Shown: in pieces, positions 6,946-16,768 of the stretch
Numbering within the stretch: the stretch's first letter is position 1
Layout: each line of letters opens with the position of its first letter
Assembly: GCA_903919125.1 (NCBI GenBank)
Contig: CAIXGS010000050.1
Location: 1 to 55,070, forward strand
Reading direction: 5' to 3'
Origin: an uncultured Spartobacteria bacterium
GTDB taxonomy: Bacteria > Verrucomicrobiota > Verrucomicrobiia > Chthoniobacterales > Chthoniobacteraceae
DNA: 55,070 bases
Program-made: the position numbers and the translations under genes
The notes under the pieces: model-generated
Database searches by the model: none
What the model was told of the DNA's origin: nothing
The model's input: the letters and a program-made list of their open reading frames with translations, nothing else

Positions 6946-7478
6946 TTTCGCTGCGCCAAACTTACGTAAGTCTAACTCTATCTGAATTTGACCAAACCTC
7001 GCCCGCTGCTACGCGGGCCGTACACTGGCTTGATCCCCTGTTCCGTAACAGGCCGAGTACGCTAAGGTATCCAGACGCGGCAGGCAAGCGCCGGATGCTT
7101 TTTTTTTGAAATTCTCAGTTCCAAATTGCTTTTCCCAGAGAAACCCCACTACGCTCCCTCTCCCGAAATGTGAAAGGTTGCAGTTGTTCTGCCGCCCGTT
7201 TCGGGAAGACAGAAAATAAGGGAAACCGTGGTTGGGCAGTATCGTAAGGTCTGGAAGTCTCGGGATCAAACGGTCGCGAGTGCATTTCAGAATAGAAATG
7301 GGCGGTGCGGCAGTGATTTTGAGGGGTAAAGAACCTACGGATAGGAACCGTAAGTAGTTAAAATCTCCGCCTCAATCAAAGTGTTTACACCGGCTATAAG
7401 TCAGTGTCAGCAAGATGTTTTTGCAGGAAATTAAAACAACCAAGGTTCCTAGTGTGTTAGTTAGAAAGGTCATCATCA
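6946..7478 (+). other. 533-bp intergenic region, rpsA leader
   Basis: No convincing gene. It holds a GC-rich hairpin without a T-run (GCCCGC 7001-7006 with GCGGGC 7013-7018) and a run of nine T at about 7099-7107 after a weak stem. It presumably contains the promoter of tRNA-Phe (leftward) and of rpsA (rightward). GAAAGGT about 8-10 nt before the rpsA ATG is the likely ribosome binding site. Confidence 0.5.
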
Positions 7479-9242
7479 ATGACTCCGTTTACACAGTTAG
7501 GTCAGTCAGCAAGTGCGGCGCATGCCGCGCAAGTAGCAGAGATGCAAGCGTTGCTCGCAACGCATCAGCTTCGTGACTTTCGGGAAGGCTCGATAGTCAA
7601 GGGGCACGTTCTTGAAGTTCGTGCACGCGAAGTGCTTATCGATATTGGATACAAGAGCGAGGGCGTCATTCCATTGTCGGAATTCGAAGACATGGAAGAC
7701 CTCGAAGTGGGCGACGAGGTGGAAGTCTTGTTGTGCCGTTTAGAAAATGACGAAGGGATGGTCATCCTTTCCAAAGAACGCGCAGCTTACCGCCAGAACT
7801 GGGAGAAGATCGTCAAAGTGTTCCACGACGGCGGGATCATCAAGGGCAAGGTGCGCTCCGTGGTGAAGGGTGGCCTGACGGTGAATATCGGAGTGGAGGC
7901 ATTCTTGCCCGGCTCACAGATCGACATCGTGCCACCGAAGGATCTTCATCAGTTTGTTGGCAATACCTACGAATTTAAGATCGTCAAAATCAACGACGAC
8001 CGCAAAAACGTCGTCCTCTCACGCCGCGAACTCATCGAGCAAGAACGTGCTGACAAGCGCAGCCGCTTCATGGACTCCACCAAGGTCGGCGACATCGTGC
8101 GCGGTGCCATCAAGAATCTCACGGACTTCGGTGCGTTTGTGGACCTCGACGGGATGGACGGTTTGCTGCACATCACCGACATGAGCTGGGGCCGTTTGGG
8201 CCATCCAAGCGAACTGCTCAAGGTGGGTCAGGAAATGGAAGTCGTGGTGTTGGACATCAACCGCGACAAGGAACGTGTCTCATTGGGCCTCAAGCAGATC
8301 CAGAAGAATCCTTGGGAAGAAACCGAAGCCCGGTTCCCTGTGGGAACGAAGGTGAAGGGCAAGATCATGAACTTGGTGCCGTACGGCGCGTTTGTGGAGA
8401 TCGAAGACGGCGTCGAAGGCCTAATTCATGTCTCTGAACTGTCATGGACCAAGCGGATTACACGTCCAAGCGACGTTCTGACGCTCGGACAGGAAATCGA
8501 AGCAGTGGTGCTAGGCATCAACCGCGACGAGCAGAAAATCAGCTTAGGCGTGAGACAGTTGGAAGCCAACCCTTGGGAAGAAATCGAGCACCGCTATCCG
8601 ATCGGCAAGCAGGTGAAGGGCACAGTCCGCAACATGACGGCCTACGGGGCGTTCGTGGAGTTGGAAGAAGGCATCGACGGGATGGTGCACGTGTCGGACA
8701 TGAGTTGGACGAGAAAGGTCAACCATCCTTCGGAAGTGCTCAAAAAGGGCGACGAGGTCGAGGCGGTGGTCATCGATATCGACAAGAACAGCCAGCGTAT
8801 CAGCCTTGGCGTCAAGCAGCTTGAGGAAGATCCTTGGAAGACTATCGAGAACCGCCACAAGATCGGCGACTTGGTGAAGGGCAAGATCAGCAAGATCGCC
8901 AGCTTTGGCGCGTTTGTGGAGCTGGAAGGCGACATCGACGGGTTGGTGCACATTTCACAGATCAGCGAAGATCGCGTGGACAAGGTGAAAGACCATCTGA
9001 AGATCGGGCAGGAAATCGAAGCGCGCGTCATCAAGGTGGACAAAGCGGAGCGCCGCATCGGTTTGTCTATCAAGGCGGCAGGTTACGACGAGGAAGATAT
9101 CAAGCGGGAAGCTGCTGCTTTCGATTCGCTACGTCCCGGCGAGGACATGGTGGGTCTGGAGCAGGCGTTCGCGGCAGCTGCCGAAGAATACCGTCCGGGC
9201 GAAGGCGGCGGACCCTCCAGCACTCCTGGAAAGAAACGCTAA
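7479..9242 (+). CDS. rpsA: 30S ribosomal protein S1
   Basis: A 587-residue protein with six S1 (OB-fold) RNA-binding domains starting near residues 37, 117, 202, 287, 374 and 461. The last four are the most alike, each with the GAFVE/GAFVD and GLxHxS-type signatures. S1 binds the leader of mRNAs and carries them to the 30S subunit. It matters more where Shine-Dalgarno sequences are weak, as in most genes of this window. The length is slightly above that of E. coli S1 (557), due to an N-terminal extension of about 30 residues. The C-terminus is disordered and Gly/Pro-rich. It is a single-gene unit, followed by a terminator. Confidence 0.97.
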   Translation: MTPFTQLGQSASAAHAAQVAEMQALLATHQLRDFREGSIVKGHVLEVRAREVLIDIGYKSEGVIPLSEFEDMEDLEVGDEVEVLLCRLENDEGMVILSKERAAYRQNWEKIVKVFHDGGIIKGKVRSVVKGGLTVNIGVEAFLPGSQIDIVPPKDLHQFVGNTYEFKIVKINDDRKNVVLSRRELIEQERADKRSRFMDSTKVGDIVRGAIKNLTDFGAFVDLDGMDGLLHITDMSWGRLGHPSELLKVGQEMEVVVLDINRDKERVSLGLKQIQKNPWEETEARFPVGTKVKGKIMNLVPYGAFVEIEDGVEGLIHVSELSWTKRITRPSDVLTLGQEIEAVVLGINRDEQKISLGVRQLEANPWEEIEHRYPIGKQVKGTVRNMTAYGAFVELEEGIDGMVHVSDMSWTRKVNHPSEVLKKGDEVEAVVIDIDKNSQRISLGVKQLEEDPWKTIENRHKIGDLVKGKISKIASFGAFVELEGDIDGLVHISQISEDRVDKVKDHLKIGQEIEARVIKVDKAERRIGLSIKAAGYDEEDIKREAAAFDSLRPGEDMVGLEQAFAAAAEEYRPGEGGGPSSTPGKKR

Positions 9243-9328
9243 TCGCTATAGTCTAGGGCTTTGCACCGAGCTGAGTCTCCGTTGATAGGCGGAGGACTTG
9301 GGAGGGCAAACTCTTTACTACCAGACGA

Positions 9329-9361
9329 GGCCAGTGTGGAATAAACTCCACGCTGGCCTTT
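9329..9361 (+). terminator. Terminator after rpsA
   Basis: A long stem of GGCCAGTGTGGA with TCCACGCTGGCC (9329-9340 with 9347-9358, one G-T pair) is followed by a short TTTG. The stem is strong but the T-run is weak. Confidence 0.65.
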
Positions 9362-9439
9362 GTCGCGTAGAGGCACCTCATCAGTTTGAAGAAAGCATTC
9401 TACGCTTCAGCGAGAACTCAGAATCAGTTAAGAACTTTT

Positions 9440-9790
9440 ATGGAAAAACCCCAAATCACAGCCTACCTCAAAACAGTTTGCGGATGGAGCAACGGCGTAC
9501 GCGCCGTACTTGCCAAATACGAACTGCCATACACCGAAAAAGACATCATCCAAAACCCCGCATTTCGCTGGGAGATGGAGCAGCGTAGCGGGCAACAATT
9601 GAGCCCCTGTGTGGAAATCAACGGAGTGATGCTACCCGACATTTCCGGAGAGGAAGTGGAGCGTTATATGCTGGAGCACAACATAGTGGGACACAACACT
9701 ACGGACCCTGGCGTACCACTCAACGCCCCCTGTTCCGACGCCCAGCACGCTGCGATGGCGCGCGGAGAAGTCGTCCACGTGAAGGCTTAG
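9440..9790 (+). CDS. Glutaredoxin with CGWS active site
   Basis: A 116-residue glutaredoxin. The active-site motif is CGWS (TVCGWSNGV, about residues 13-16), where dithiol glutaredoxins have CPYC and monothiol ones CGFS. The cis-Pro segment (QLSPCVEING) and the GEEVERYM helix follow. The protein reduces disulfides with glutathione or takes part in iron-sulfur transfer; the missing second Cys points to the monothiol mode. A tail of about 30 residues after the fold carries one more Cys. I chose ATG 9440, since the upstream in-frame extension to a TTG at 9386 is not glutaredoxin-like. A strong terminator follows. Confidence 0.88.
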   Translation: MEKPQITAYLKTVCGWSNGVRAVLAKYELPYTEKDIIQNPAFRWEMEQRSGQQLSPCVEINGVMLPDISGEEVERYMLEHNIVGHNTTDPGVPLNAPCSDAQHAAMARGEVVHVKA

Positions 9791-9817
9791 TCGCTAACCA
9801 AATTCAACGCGTATGGA

Positions 9818-9852
9818 GGGCCGGACAGCGATGTTCGGCCCTTCTCTTTTTC
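9818..9852 (+). terminator. Rho-independent terminator after the glutaredoxin gene
   Basis: A 10-bp stem GGGCCGGACA with TGTTCGGCCC (9818-9827 with 9832-9841, one G-T pair) and a 4-nt GCGA loop, followed by TTCTCTTTTT. Confidence 0.9.
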
Positions 9853-9898
9853 CTCATAAAAGCGTTCCAGTTGGGTATTATTCATAACAATTTTTGTC

Positions 9899-12800
9899 AT
9901 GCACTCCACTCTGCGGAACCTCTTATTTCATATCACCATCCTGGCGTGGGGCGCCTGTATTTCCGCCGCCCAACAAACCGCCGATGGTAACGACGCGTTC
10001 AACGATATCTCGTCGCTCCCCGCTCCACAGCTCAAACTCAAAGAGCCTGCGGTTAAAGCTGTTCCGACAATTCGAATGGATCAACTTCGCCCCAGTCAAG
10101 TCCGCGTCGATCTTTGTGAAAACGGATTGCCCGACAAAAATGTCTGGCCTGAGACATCCCCAATCTCTACGGAACACTATTACGCAGAGGCATTTGGCTT
10201 TTTTGAGATACCCCATTTTTACACGGATACGGGAGTGCGGGGCGACCGAGCGAATCCCTTGTTTTTCCGTGCAAGCGCCCGCATCAGCCTTCCAGCGGGC
10301 AAACACCGTTTACTGCTAAGGGCGCGGGGGGCCTCCTGCCTATTCATTGGGGGGCAACCTATCCTCTCTACGCCCTTCCCGCCTGATGGCCGAGATGACA
10401 CCCCATTTTCCCATCAGAACCGCTTTCTCGACCTTGGACCAAACTGCCGGTTCGTCCAGCCTGGCAACCGCGAGAGTTGGTGTTTTTATGCAGCAAATGG
10501 CTCTGAGGAAATTGCGGTACTCGAGACTGTGGTAGGGAGTTATACTGGGAAAAACAAACGCCGCCCCGAGCTTGGAGAAACGGTTATTGCGGTGTGCTTG
10601 GAGGGCCAAACCAAATGGACGCTGCTCACTCCAGGAGACGGCGATTTGGGGGCAATACCACAGTTCACCTACACGGACTCGGGTTGGGCAGCGTACCGGA
10701 AGCGCACCGAAGAGATACTTGCGAGCGCAAACGCACAAGCGCGGGAACGGGCTAGGGAAGGGCATTACGAGTACTGGCAACGGCGCCGAGACATTGCGCA
10801 GGACTGGCTGGCTTCTACGCGCGAGGAAGCGGTGCCTACGCTGCCGGAGGGAATGCCAACTCAAAACGCTATTGACCAATTTATCGGCGCAAAACTGGAA
10901 GCGTTCCGCGGACAAAGCGTCGAGGCGACGCAAGGCTCCGTGGACTTTTTCAACGACGTCTGGCCGATTTTAGAAGGCCGTTGTCTGGATTGCCACCGCG
11001 GCACGAAGTCGAAGGGCGGCTTGAGGTTGGATCAGCGTGAATACGCGCTCACGGGAGGCAAAACCGGCAATGCCGCCATCATCCCCGGGCATTTGGATTC
11101 GGGTGAATTGTTACAGCGCGTCCAGTCCATCGATACCGAAGAGACGATGCCGCCTAAGGGAGAGCGGCTTTCGGCGCGCGAGGTAACCACGCTCAAAAAA
11201 TGGATTACGGAGGGCGCGCACTGGCCAGAATTTCGACCGGTGCCGACCACGCTTACGCCGCTTGCGGAGGATCTCGCTTTTCTGCGACGAGTGACACTGG
11301 ACACCGTTGGAGTCATTCCAACGCTTGCAGAAATTACTGCTTTTCAATTTGATACATCTCCAGAGCGCCGTTCACGTGCGATAGAACGTTTGCTCGCAGA
11401 TCCACGGTGCGCGGATCACGGCGTCGGCTACTGGCAAGATGTACTGGCGGAAAATCCCAACATTTTAAATCCCACGCTCAACAACACGGGCCCGTTCAGA
11501 TGGTGGATTCACGAATCTTTGCTCGATCGAAAACCGTTGGATTTGATGGTGACTGAGCTCGTCCTCATGCGCGGAAGTGAGCGCTTCGGAGGGCCTGCAG
11601 GGTTTCGGGTCGCGTCGCAAAACGACGTTCCAATGGCGGCCAAAGGAACCATTCTGGGTGCCGCCTTTCTCGGAGTGGAAATGAAATGCGCCCGCTGCCA
11701 TGACGCTCCCGCACACCATTTCAAGCAGGAACAACTTTTCCAACTCGGCGCGATGTTGGGCGAGAAACCCCTCAAGGTGCCCGCAACTAGCAGCGTGCCA
11801 ATGGACAAACTGCACGCGGGCGGACGCAAGGCGCTTATAGAAGTCACATTACAGCCGAACGCCATAGTAAATCCAGCGTGGCCATTCCCCGAATTCGTCG
11901 CCCCAGAACTCGCCGGTGCCCTAGCGGAAAACCCCGCTAACCCGGCCGACGCCTTAGCCGCGCTATTAACCGCACCCCAAAACGAGCGCTTCGCCCAAGT
12001 GATGGCGAACCGTATATGGGCGCGACTGATGGGCAGAGGGATTGTGGAACCCGTTGCAGATTGGGAGAATGCGAAGCCGACGCACCCAGAGCTGCTACGC
12101 TGGCTCGGGCGCGAATTGGTTCGCAGCGGTTACAGCGCCACCCATTTGACACGACTGATTTTAAACTCGCACGCCTACCAGCGGCAGACATTAACCACCC
12201 AACGTGAGCCCAATCCAACATACGCCGCCCCTTCCCCTCGCCGTTTGCAGGCGGAGCAAATCGTTGACTCTCTATTTGTTGCGACTGGAAAACCATTTCA
12301 CACCGAGGAAGCCAGTCTAGATATCGACTCCAACCGCGAATTGGGCAACTCCCTTTCCCTTGGTCAACCCACTCGCGCCTGGATGCTAACCTCCACCTCC
12401 AACGAGCGTGACAGACCCAGTCTCTCACTGCCGCGGATACAGGCGGTGTGCGACGTGCTTACTGCATTTGGATGGCGGGCCACCCGACCGGATCCCGCCT
12501 CCGTCCGCGAGGCTGCGCCCAATATTTTACAACCCGCAATTTTAAGCAACGGGATCATGGGAACTTGGCTGACGGTATTGAGCGACGATCACGCAGTCAC
12601 CCAACTGGCCTGCGATGCAGCATCACCGCGCGCCTTGGTGGAGACCTTGTTCCTTCGCACTCTCACGAGGCTCCCCTCGCCCGCTGAGCGCGCCAGATAC
12701 GAAGCTTTGCTGGAACCGGGCTTTACGCAGCGCCTTCAAGTTCCGACGCCTAGTGCGATTGAATCCCAGCCCAACCGTCCACCCTATTACGTCTCTTGGT

Positions 12801-12964
12801 CGAATCATCTCGACCCGAACGCCACCCGCATCCGCCTGCAACAGGAAGCCGAGGCGCGCAAAGGAGACGCACCGACACAGCGCCTGCAGGCTGATTGGCG
12901 CCAACGCCTTGAGGATGTCCTTTGGTCACTGCTCAACGCGCCTGAGTTTCTGTTTTCCTCCTAA
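9899..12964 (+). CDS. PSCyt / DUF1549 / DUF1553 secreted cytochrome-type protein
   Basis: A 1021-residue exported protein. A signal peptide (about 1-24, ending ISAA) precedes a beta-rich N-terminal region (about 60-250) that looks like a carbohydrate- or ligand-binding domain. A planctomycete-type cytochrome c domain follows with haem motif CLDCH (362-366) and MPPKGERLS, where the Met may be the axial ligand. Then come DUF1549 (about 450-620, containing CARCH at 597-601) and DUF1553 (about 680-1020, with [20 protein letters not shown] near its start). These families abound in Planctomycetota and Verrucomicrobiota and almost always pair with DUF1501, which follows 5 nt later. The biochemical role is unproven; polysaccharide or sulfated-glycan use is often suspected. 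Confidence 0.9.
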   Translation: MHSTLRNLLFHITILAWGACISAAQQTADGNDAFNDISSLPAPQLKLKEPAVKAVPTIRMDQLRPSQVRVDLCENGLPDKNVWPETSPISTEHYYAEAFGFFEIPHFYTDTGVRGDRANPLFFRASARISLPAGKHRLLLRARGASCLFIGGQPILSTPFPPDGRDDTPFSHQNRFLDLGPNCRFVQPGNRESWCFYAANGSEEIAVLETVVGSYTGKNKRRPELGETVIAVCLEGQTKWTLLTPGDGDLGAIPQFTYTDSGWAAYRKRTEEILASANAQARERAREGHYEYWQRRRDIAQDWLASTREEAVPTLPEGMPTQNAIDQFIGAKLEAFRGQSVEATQGSVDFFNDVWPILEGRCLDCHRGTKSKGGLRLDQREYALTGGKTGNAAIIPGHLDSGELLQRVQSIDTEETMPPKGERLSAREVTTLKKWITEGAHWPEFRPVPTTLTPLAEDLAFLRRVTLDTVGVIPTLAEITAFQFDTSPERRSRAIERLLADPRCADHGVGYWQDVLAENPNILNPTLNNTGPFRWWIHESLLDRKPLDLMVTELVLMRGSERFGGPAGFRVASQNDVPMAAKGTILGAAFLGVEMKCARCHDAPAHHFKQEQLFQLGAMLGEKPLKVPATSSVPMDKLHAGGRKALIEVTLQPNAIVNPAWPFPEFVAPELAGALAENPANPADALAALLTAPQNERFAQVMANRIWARLMGRGIVEPVADWENAKPTHPELLRWLGRELVRSGYSATHLTRLILNSHAYQRQTLTTQREPNPTYAAPSPRRLQAEQIVDSLFVATGKPFHTEEASLDIDSNRELGNSLSLGQPTRAWMLTSTSNERDRPSLSLPRIQAVCDVLTAFGWRATRPDPASVREAAPNILQPAILSNGIMGTWLTVLSDDHAVTQLACDAASPRALVETLFLRTLTRLPSPAERARYEALLEPGFTQRLQVPTPSAIESQPNRPPYYVSWSNHLDPNATRIRLQQEAEARKGDAPTQRLQADWRQRLEDVLWSLLNAPEFLFSS

Positions 12965-12969
12965 TCACT

Positions 12970-14244
12970 ATGAACCGCCGCTCCTTTATCGCCACCTCGC
13001 TGCTCGCGCCTTTCGCCTTTCCCCTGGGGCGGACTCTTGGCGAGTCACCACTCCCAAACAAACGCTTGGGAAAGGCGGATCATTGTATTTTTCTTTGGTT
13101 GGGCGGAGGAATGTCGCAGGTTGACACTTTCGACCCCAAGAAGTTAGGACAAAACCAGGGTGACAAAAAATTGCCCGGCTCTCTCTACCCGTCCATCGAG
13201 ACAGCCGTTCCCGGAGTACGCCTATGCGAGCATTTTTCACGGACTGCTCCACTCATGGACCGCATTACCGCAGTGCGCTCCGTACAGCATAAAGTGATCG
13301 ACGAGCACGCCTTCGCTACCAACCTTGTGCACACGGGCCGCATGATTAGCGGAAATGCGGTCTATCCCTCGCTCGGCTCGATTATCGCAAACCAACGTGG
13401 CGCAGCTTCACCTGAGGTTCCTGCGTACATTCTGGTAGGCTATCCCAATGTCAGCCGAGGGCCGGGATTTTTAGGGACTAAAAGTGGGTATCTTTATTTG
13501 ACGGAGACGTCCGCTGGCCCAGCTGGATTTCGCCGCCCAGACCATCTAGACGAGGATCGGATTGCGCGCCGCAAAGGGCTCCTGGAGCCGTTTTTAAACA
13601 ACGCGAATGCTGGTGCAGCCGCAGACTACCGAGAAGCCCAACAGGAAGCTCTGCGGCTCGCCGGCCCCGGCTTTATCCGACACTTCCGACTTGAGGATGA
13701 ATCTACGTCGGTGCGCGAATCTTACGGAGGTGAATTCGGCCAACGTTGTTTACTTGCGCGAAAACTAATTCAGGCCGGAGTTCGTTTTGTCGAAGTCTCG
13801 CATAACCTAAACTTTCTTAACGGTGCTGGCTGGGACGTGCACAACGATGGGATAAAGTCGCAGCATCTTCTAATCCAAGAATTAGACAATGCACTGGCCG
13901 GGTTGGTCAACGATTTGGAGCGATTGCATTTGCTCGATCGCACGTTGATTGTGGTGGCGACAGAGTTTGGGAGGCCGCCGGAGTTTGACGCACGTGGAGG
14001 CCGTGGCCACCAAGGAACTGCGTTCTCTATGGTCCTTGCGGGCGGCGGGTTAAAGCATTGCGGAGCCTACGGTCTGACTGACGATTTGGGTAAAAAGGTG
14101 CTTGAAAATCCTGTGAGTGTTCCAGATTTTCACGCCACAATCTTGGCCGCGCTCGGAGTGGATCCGCACAAAGAGCTCATGGATGGTTCTCGCCCAGTGC
14201 CAGTCACCGACGGAGGGAGCCCCATCGCCGCGCTACTCGCATAG
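12970..14244 (+). CDS. DUF1501 protein, Tat-exported, sulfatase-like fold
   Basis: A 424-residue protein with an N-terminal twin-arginine signal ([17 protein letters not shown]). The body matches DUF1501: [38 protein letters not shown], and [20 protein letters not shown]. The Asp/His residues of the last two segments resemble the metal ligands of the alkaline phosphatase/sulfatase superfamily. It starts 5 nt after the DUF1549/DUF1553 gene and so forms a two-gene operon with it. Activity is not established for the family; hydrolysis of a periplasmic phosphate or sulfate ester is an inference from the fold. Confidence 0.9.
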   Translation: MNRRSFIATSLLAPFAFPLGRTLGESPLPNKRLGKADHCIFLWLGGGMSQVDTFDPKKLGQNQGDKKLPGSLYPSIETAVPGVRLCEHFSRTAPLMDRITAVRSVQHKVIDEHAFATNLVHTGRMISGNAVYPSLGSIIANQRGAASPEVPAYILVGYPNVSRGPGFLGTKSGYLYLTETSAGPAGFRRPDHLDEDRIARRKGLLEPFLNNANAGAAADYREAQQEALRLAGPGFIRHFRLEDESTSVRESYGGEFGQRCLLARKLIQAGVRFVEVSHNLNFLNGAGWDVHNDGIKSQHLLIQELDNALAGLVNDLERLHLLDRTLIVVATEFGRPPEFDARGGRGHQGTAFSMVLAGGGLKHCGAYGLTDDLGKKVLENPVSVPDFHATILAALGVDPHKELMDGSRPVPVTDGGSPIAALLA

Positions 14245-14353
14245 TAGCCACTGCATTCGCGTTGCAGGATCCCAAACGCGCAGAAAAGATTATCGCATCA
14301 ATACGAAACGCATTGACCAATCGAGAGCCTTCAGGCAAATCCAGCACGTCTTT

Positions 14354-14443
14354 ATGTTGAGTTTAAGCGCGCTATTTCTTGTTCTAACTTTGCTTTTCGC
14401 TTCGATCTGGTGGGCATCCCGGAACGAAGGCAGCGGGGCCTAG
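14354..14443 (+). CDS. Possible 29-residue single-span membrane peptide
   Basis: A short ORF starting at ATG 14354 whose product is one hydrophobic helix (LSALFLVLTLLFASIWW) with a short polar tail (ASRNEGSGA). This is the shape of small membrane subunits such as CydX, KdpF or CcoS, but no partner enzyme is nearby. No Shine-Dalgarno or clear promoter is visible. It sits in the 263-bp gap between two convergent genes, in which I see nothing else. Confidence 0.25.
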   Translation: MLSLSALFLVLTLLFASIWWASRNEGSGA

Positions 14444-14507
14444 TCGAACTCGCCGACAATGTGCGTGGTCTCGTTCAATGCAAATGAGCCTCGACAAAAC
14501 AGGCCGT

Positions 14508-15008
14508 CTACTTTTCTGATGAGCCGGCAGGAGGCCCCTTAGTTTCTGTCGGAGAGGATTTTAGACGATCCAATATGGCACTGCCTGTGTTCATCAAGTG
14601 ATGCAATACCTGTCGGGGAGCACTGCGTCCGCGCTCTTCTTCTTCTAGCTCCAAGGTGGCCTCATTTTTTGCGGTCTGCCAAGCGGGAGCGAAGCCAGGA
14701 GCAGTCACGGTCAAACGCTGTTCGGCGCGATTGAGAACTTCCAAATGGCGCAAACGCTGGCGTTCTGGTGTTTGTAGAAGGTTTTGAATCTTCACACGCA
14801 AATTTTCCTTTTCCGCATTTGCTCCCTGCAACTCGTCTTGAAGATTACGAAATGCATCTGTAAGCGTTTTTACCTGTGCCAATTGTGAGCGCTCAAACTT
14901 GGCCAAGTCGCGACGCGCAATAAAAAGTTGGACGCGAAATATCACAGCGGGAACCAACCCGGCATAAACGCCAAGCGCGATGGGATGTGTGAGCCAGTCA
15001 GGTGTCAT
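14508..15008 (-). CDS. Membrane-anchored coiled-coil protein, unknown function
   Basis: A 166-residue protein. An N-terminal hydrophobic segment (about 7-31, HPIALGVYAGLVPAVIF) should anchor it in the inner membrane. Residues about 32-90 form a heptad-like coiled coil rich in Glu, Gln and Leu. The rest is charged and disordered, with an EEEERGRSAP stretch and a Ser/Pro-rich C-terminus. No enzyme motif is seen. It lies alone, leftward, downstream of the caspase-like gene with a 91-bp gap. A structural or scaffold role is a guess only. Confidence 0.65.
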   Translation of the reverse strand: MTPDWLTHPIALGVYAGLVPAVIFRVQLFIARRDLAKFERSQLAQVKTLTDAFRNLQDELQGANAEKENLRVKIQNLLQTPERQRLRHLEVLNRAEQRLTVTAPGFAPAWQTAKNEATLELEEEERGRSAPRQVLHHLMNTGSAILDRLKSSPTETKGPPAGSSEK

Positions 15009-15099
15009 TCTCTTTTCATCGCATAAAAAGTCCCGAGGTTAAACCGCCAATCTTCACCAAGAAAACCGCCCCACCTCGCCCTACTCTACCAAGCGCAGC

Positions 15100-15822
15100 T
15101 TACCTCTTCCAACTGCCACTCTTCTCCGCAAGCATGGGTAACTCATCTGTGCGGTATTGAGTCTTTCCCACAGCGCCCCACATACGGACACCAGTGGCTT
15201 GGAGAAAATGCCGGCTCATACTTTCCCCTGTATGGCAGCCCCAACTTTTCGCGAAGGCATCGCGCGCTAGAATTCCCGGCCGTAGTTTCGGCAGATCATC
15301 CTCGTGCAGCCATACTTTCGAGGCGCTATCGATGAAGTTGGAGTAGTCGAACATCCAGCAGGCTTTGTTGGAATGACCGAAGTATTCCAGGTTGCTTATC
15401 TTCACCTTCTCCCGATCGCGCCCCGTGTTTAGGTAGGCGAGAAGCTCGTCTGCGGTTGAAAAGTATATACGCTTTACGTGATAAACATCTCGTACCGAAT
15501 CAATTAACTTCACAAGATCCTTCTTCTCCTCCTTCGCCCTGCGCAAGTAGGCCGGACGAAAAACAAGCCACGTGATCTGCGCTTGAGGATCCGCCTCCCG
15601 AACTTGTTGGATGCGAATCCGCCCCGCCCTGATAAAATTCATCCACCAATTATCATGCGGCTTCGGCTTGTAATGCTCCCATTTGGAAAGAGCTACACCA
15701 CCCGATATAATCACAACCTCCCGCTCTGGATCCGCATGGAGCACCGCACCGCCCAACGCAAAATAAGCGGCGGACACTCGCCCTAAGCGAATTAAGGAAG
15801 ACTTGAAGTCGGCTCTTCGCAC
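15100..15822 (-). CDS. Secreted protein with caspase-fold-like His/Cys dyad
   Basis: A 240-residue protein with an N-terminal signal-like segment (about 10-30, AYFALGGAVLHA). An alpha/beta core then starts with the strand EVVIISGG. NLEYFGHSN (His150) and KSWGCHTGES (Cys196) follow at the spacing and in the strand-end context of the His and Cys dyad of clan CD peptidases (caspases, CHAT and the DUF4347 type). The C-terminal MSRHFLQATGVRMWGAVGKT also matches the DUF4347 pattern of a residue block after the Cys. The predicted role is a peptidase outside the cytoplasm; this is inference from motifs. It ends 9 nt downstream of the SDR gene direction (the SDR stop is at 15832), so the SDR gene is transcribed just ahead of it, possibly without coupling. 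Confidence 0.6.
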   Translation of the reverse strand: MRRADFKSSLIRLGRVSAAYFALGGAVLHADPEREVVIISGGVALSKWEHYKPKPHDNWWMNFIRAGRIRIQQVREADPQAQITWLVFRPAYLRRAKEEKKDLVKLIDSVRDVYHVKRIYFSTADELLAYLNTGRDREKVKISNLEYFGHSNKACWMFDYSNFIDSASKVWLHEDDLPKLRPGILARDAFAKSWGCHTGESMSRHFLQATGVRMWGAVGKTQYRTDELPMLAEKSGSWKR

Positions 15823-15831
15823 GTTGATTCC

Positions 15832-16641
15832 CTAAATGGTCTGACTTAGAAATCCGCCGTCCACGCGGACGTCCGTGCCTGTGACAAAGCTCGAGGCGGC
15901 GTGGCTCGCGAGAAAAATACAGGCACCGACCAACTCAGCGGATTCCCCGAAGCGAGCCATCGGCGTATGCCCCCAAATGGCCTGTGTACGGGCCGTCGGC
16001 GAACCGTCGGGTTGAAACAAAAGCGTGCGGTTCTGTTCAGCGGGGAAAAAACCTGGAGTGATCGAGTTCACTCGAACCCCGCGTTTCGCCCATTCCCGGG
16101 AAAGGAATTGCGTGAAATTGAGAACGGCTGCCTTGGCTGATGAATAAGCAACCACACGCGAAAGAGGAAGATGCGCAGATACACTGGCAATATTAATGAT
16201 ACTGCCGCGCCCGCGCTCGCACATCCCAGGTCCAAACACCTGCGAGGGAAGCAGCGCACCGCCCATCAGGTTGAGATCAAAAGCAGCCGCCCAATCCGAG
16301 GCGCTTATGGACTCGATCGAATGAGTGTCTGTGACGGTGACTTTCGGATCGTTACCTCCTGCGGCATTCACCAAAATGGACGGAGCTCCTAGGGACGAAG
16401 TGACGACCTCAAGAGCGGCCGCGAGCGAGTCCCGATCCGAGGCGTCCGCTGCCACGAACACAGCCTTTCCTCCGGACGCTTCGATGGTTGCCGCGCGCGC
16501 AAGTCCGCGCTCCGTGTTCCGGCCCAAAACGGCGACACTCGCACCTGCTGCGGCAAGCCCCTCAGCAAGGGCGCCACCCAGAACGCCTGTTCCGCCAACG
16601 ACAACTGCCACATCACCAGTAAGATCAAAAAGCGCACTCAT
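15832..16641 (-). CDS. SDR-family oxidoreductase (fructuronate/gluconate type)
   Basis: A 269-residue short-chain dehydrogenase. GGTGVLGG (16-23) is the nucleotide-binding glycine motif, NAAGG (92-96) the structural strand-4 motif, and the catalytic set is Ser153, Tyr166 and Lys170 in AYSSAK. PGFFPAEQNR and the VDGGF C-terminus fit the SDR group containing D-mannonate (fructuronate) oxidoreductases and gluconate 5-dehydrogenases. The expected reaction is reversible oxidation of a sugar-acid hydroxyl with NAD(P). Substrate cannot be read from sequence. It lies leftward, downstream of the GMC dehydrogenase pair with a 127-bp gap, and may belong to the same sugar-acid metabolism. Confidence 0.88.
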   Translation of the reverse strand: MSALFDLTGDVAVVVGGTGVLGGALAEGLAAAGASVAVLGRNTERGLARAATIEASGGKAVFVAADASDRDSLAAALEVVTSSLGAPSILVNAAGGNDPKVTVTDTHSIESISASDWAAAFDLNLMGGALLPSQVFGPGMCERGRGSIINIASVSAHLPLSRVVAYSSAKAAVLNFTQFLSREWAKRGVRVNSITPGFFPAEQNRTLLFQPDGSPTARTQAIWGHTPMARFGESAELVGACIFLASHAASSFVTGTDVRVDGGFLSQTI

Positions 16642-16768
16642 TTGTAATAACGCCTAGTAAAACAGAGCATGACGCACTTCGTCTACAGACAAGCGCGATC
16701 TGCGGACGACATCACCTCCGTCTTAAACCGGAAACCGCGCGCTCATGTTTGAGAATGTGGGTGCCTTT

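Noticed and set aside
7009-7269. An 86-codon minus-strand open frame between tRNA-Phe and rpsA
   Set aside because: Low-complexity product with no domain, signal peptide or ribosome site; it crosses hairpin and T-run sequence.
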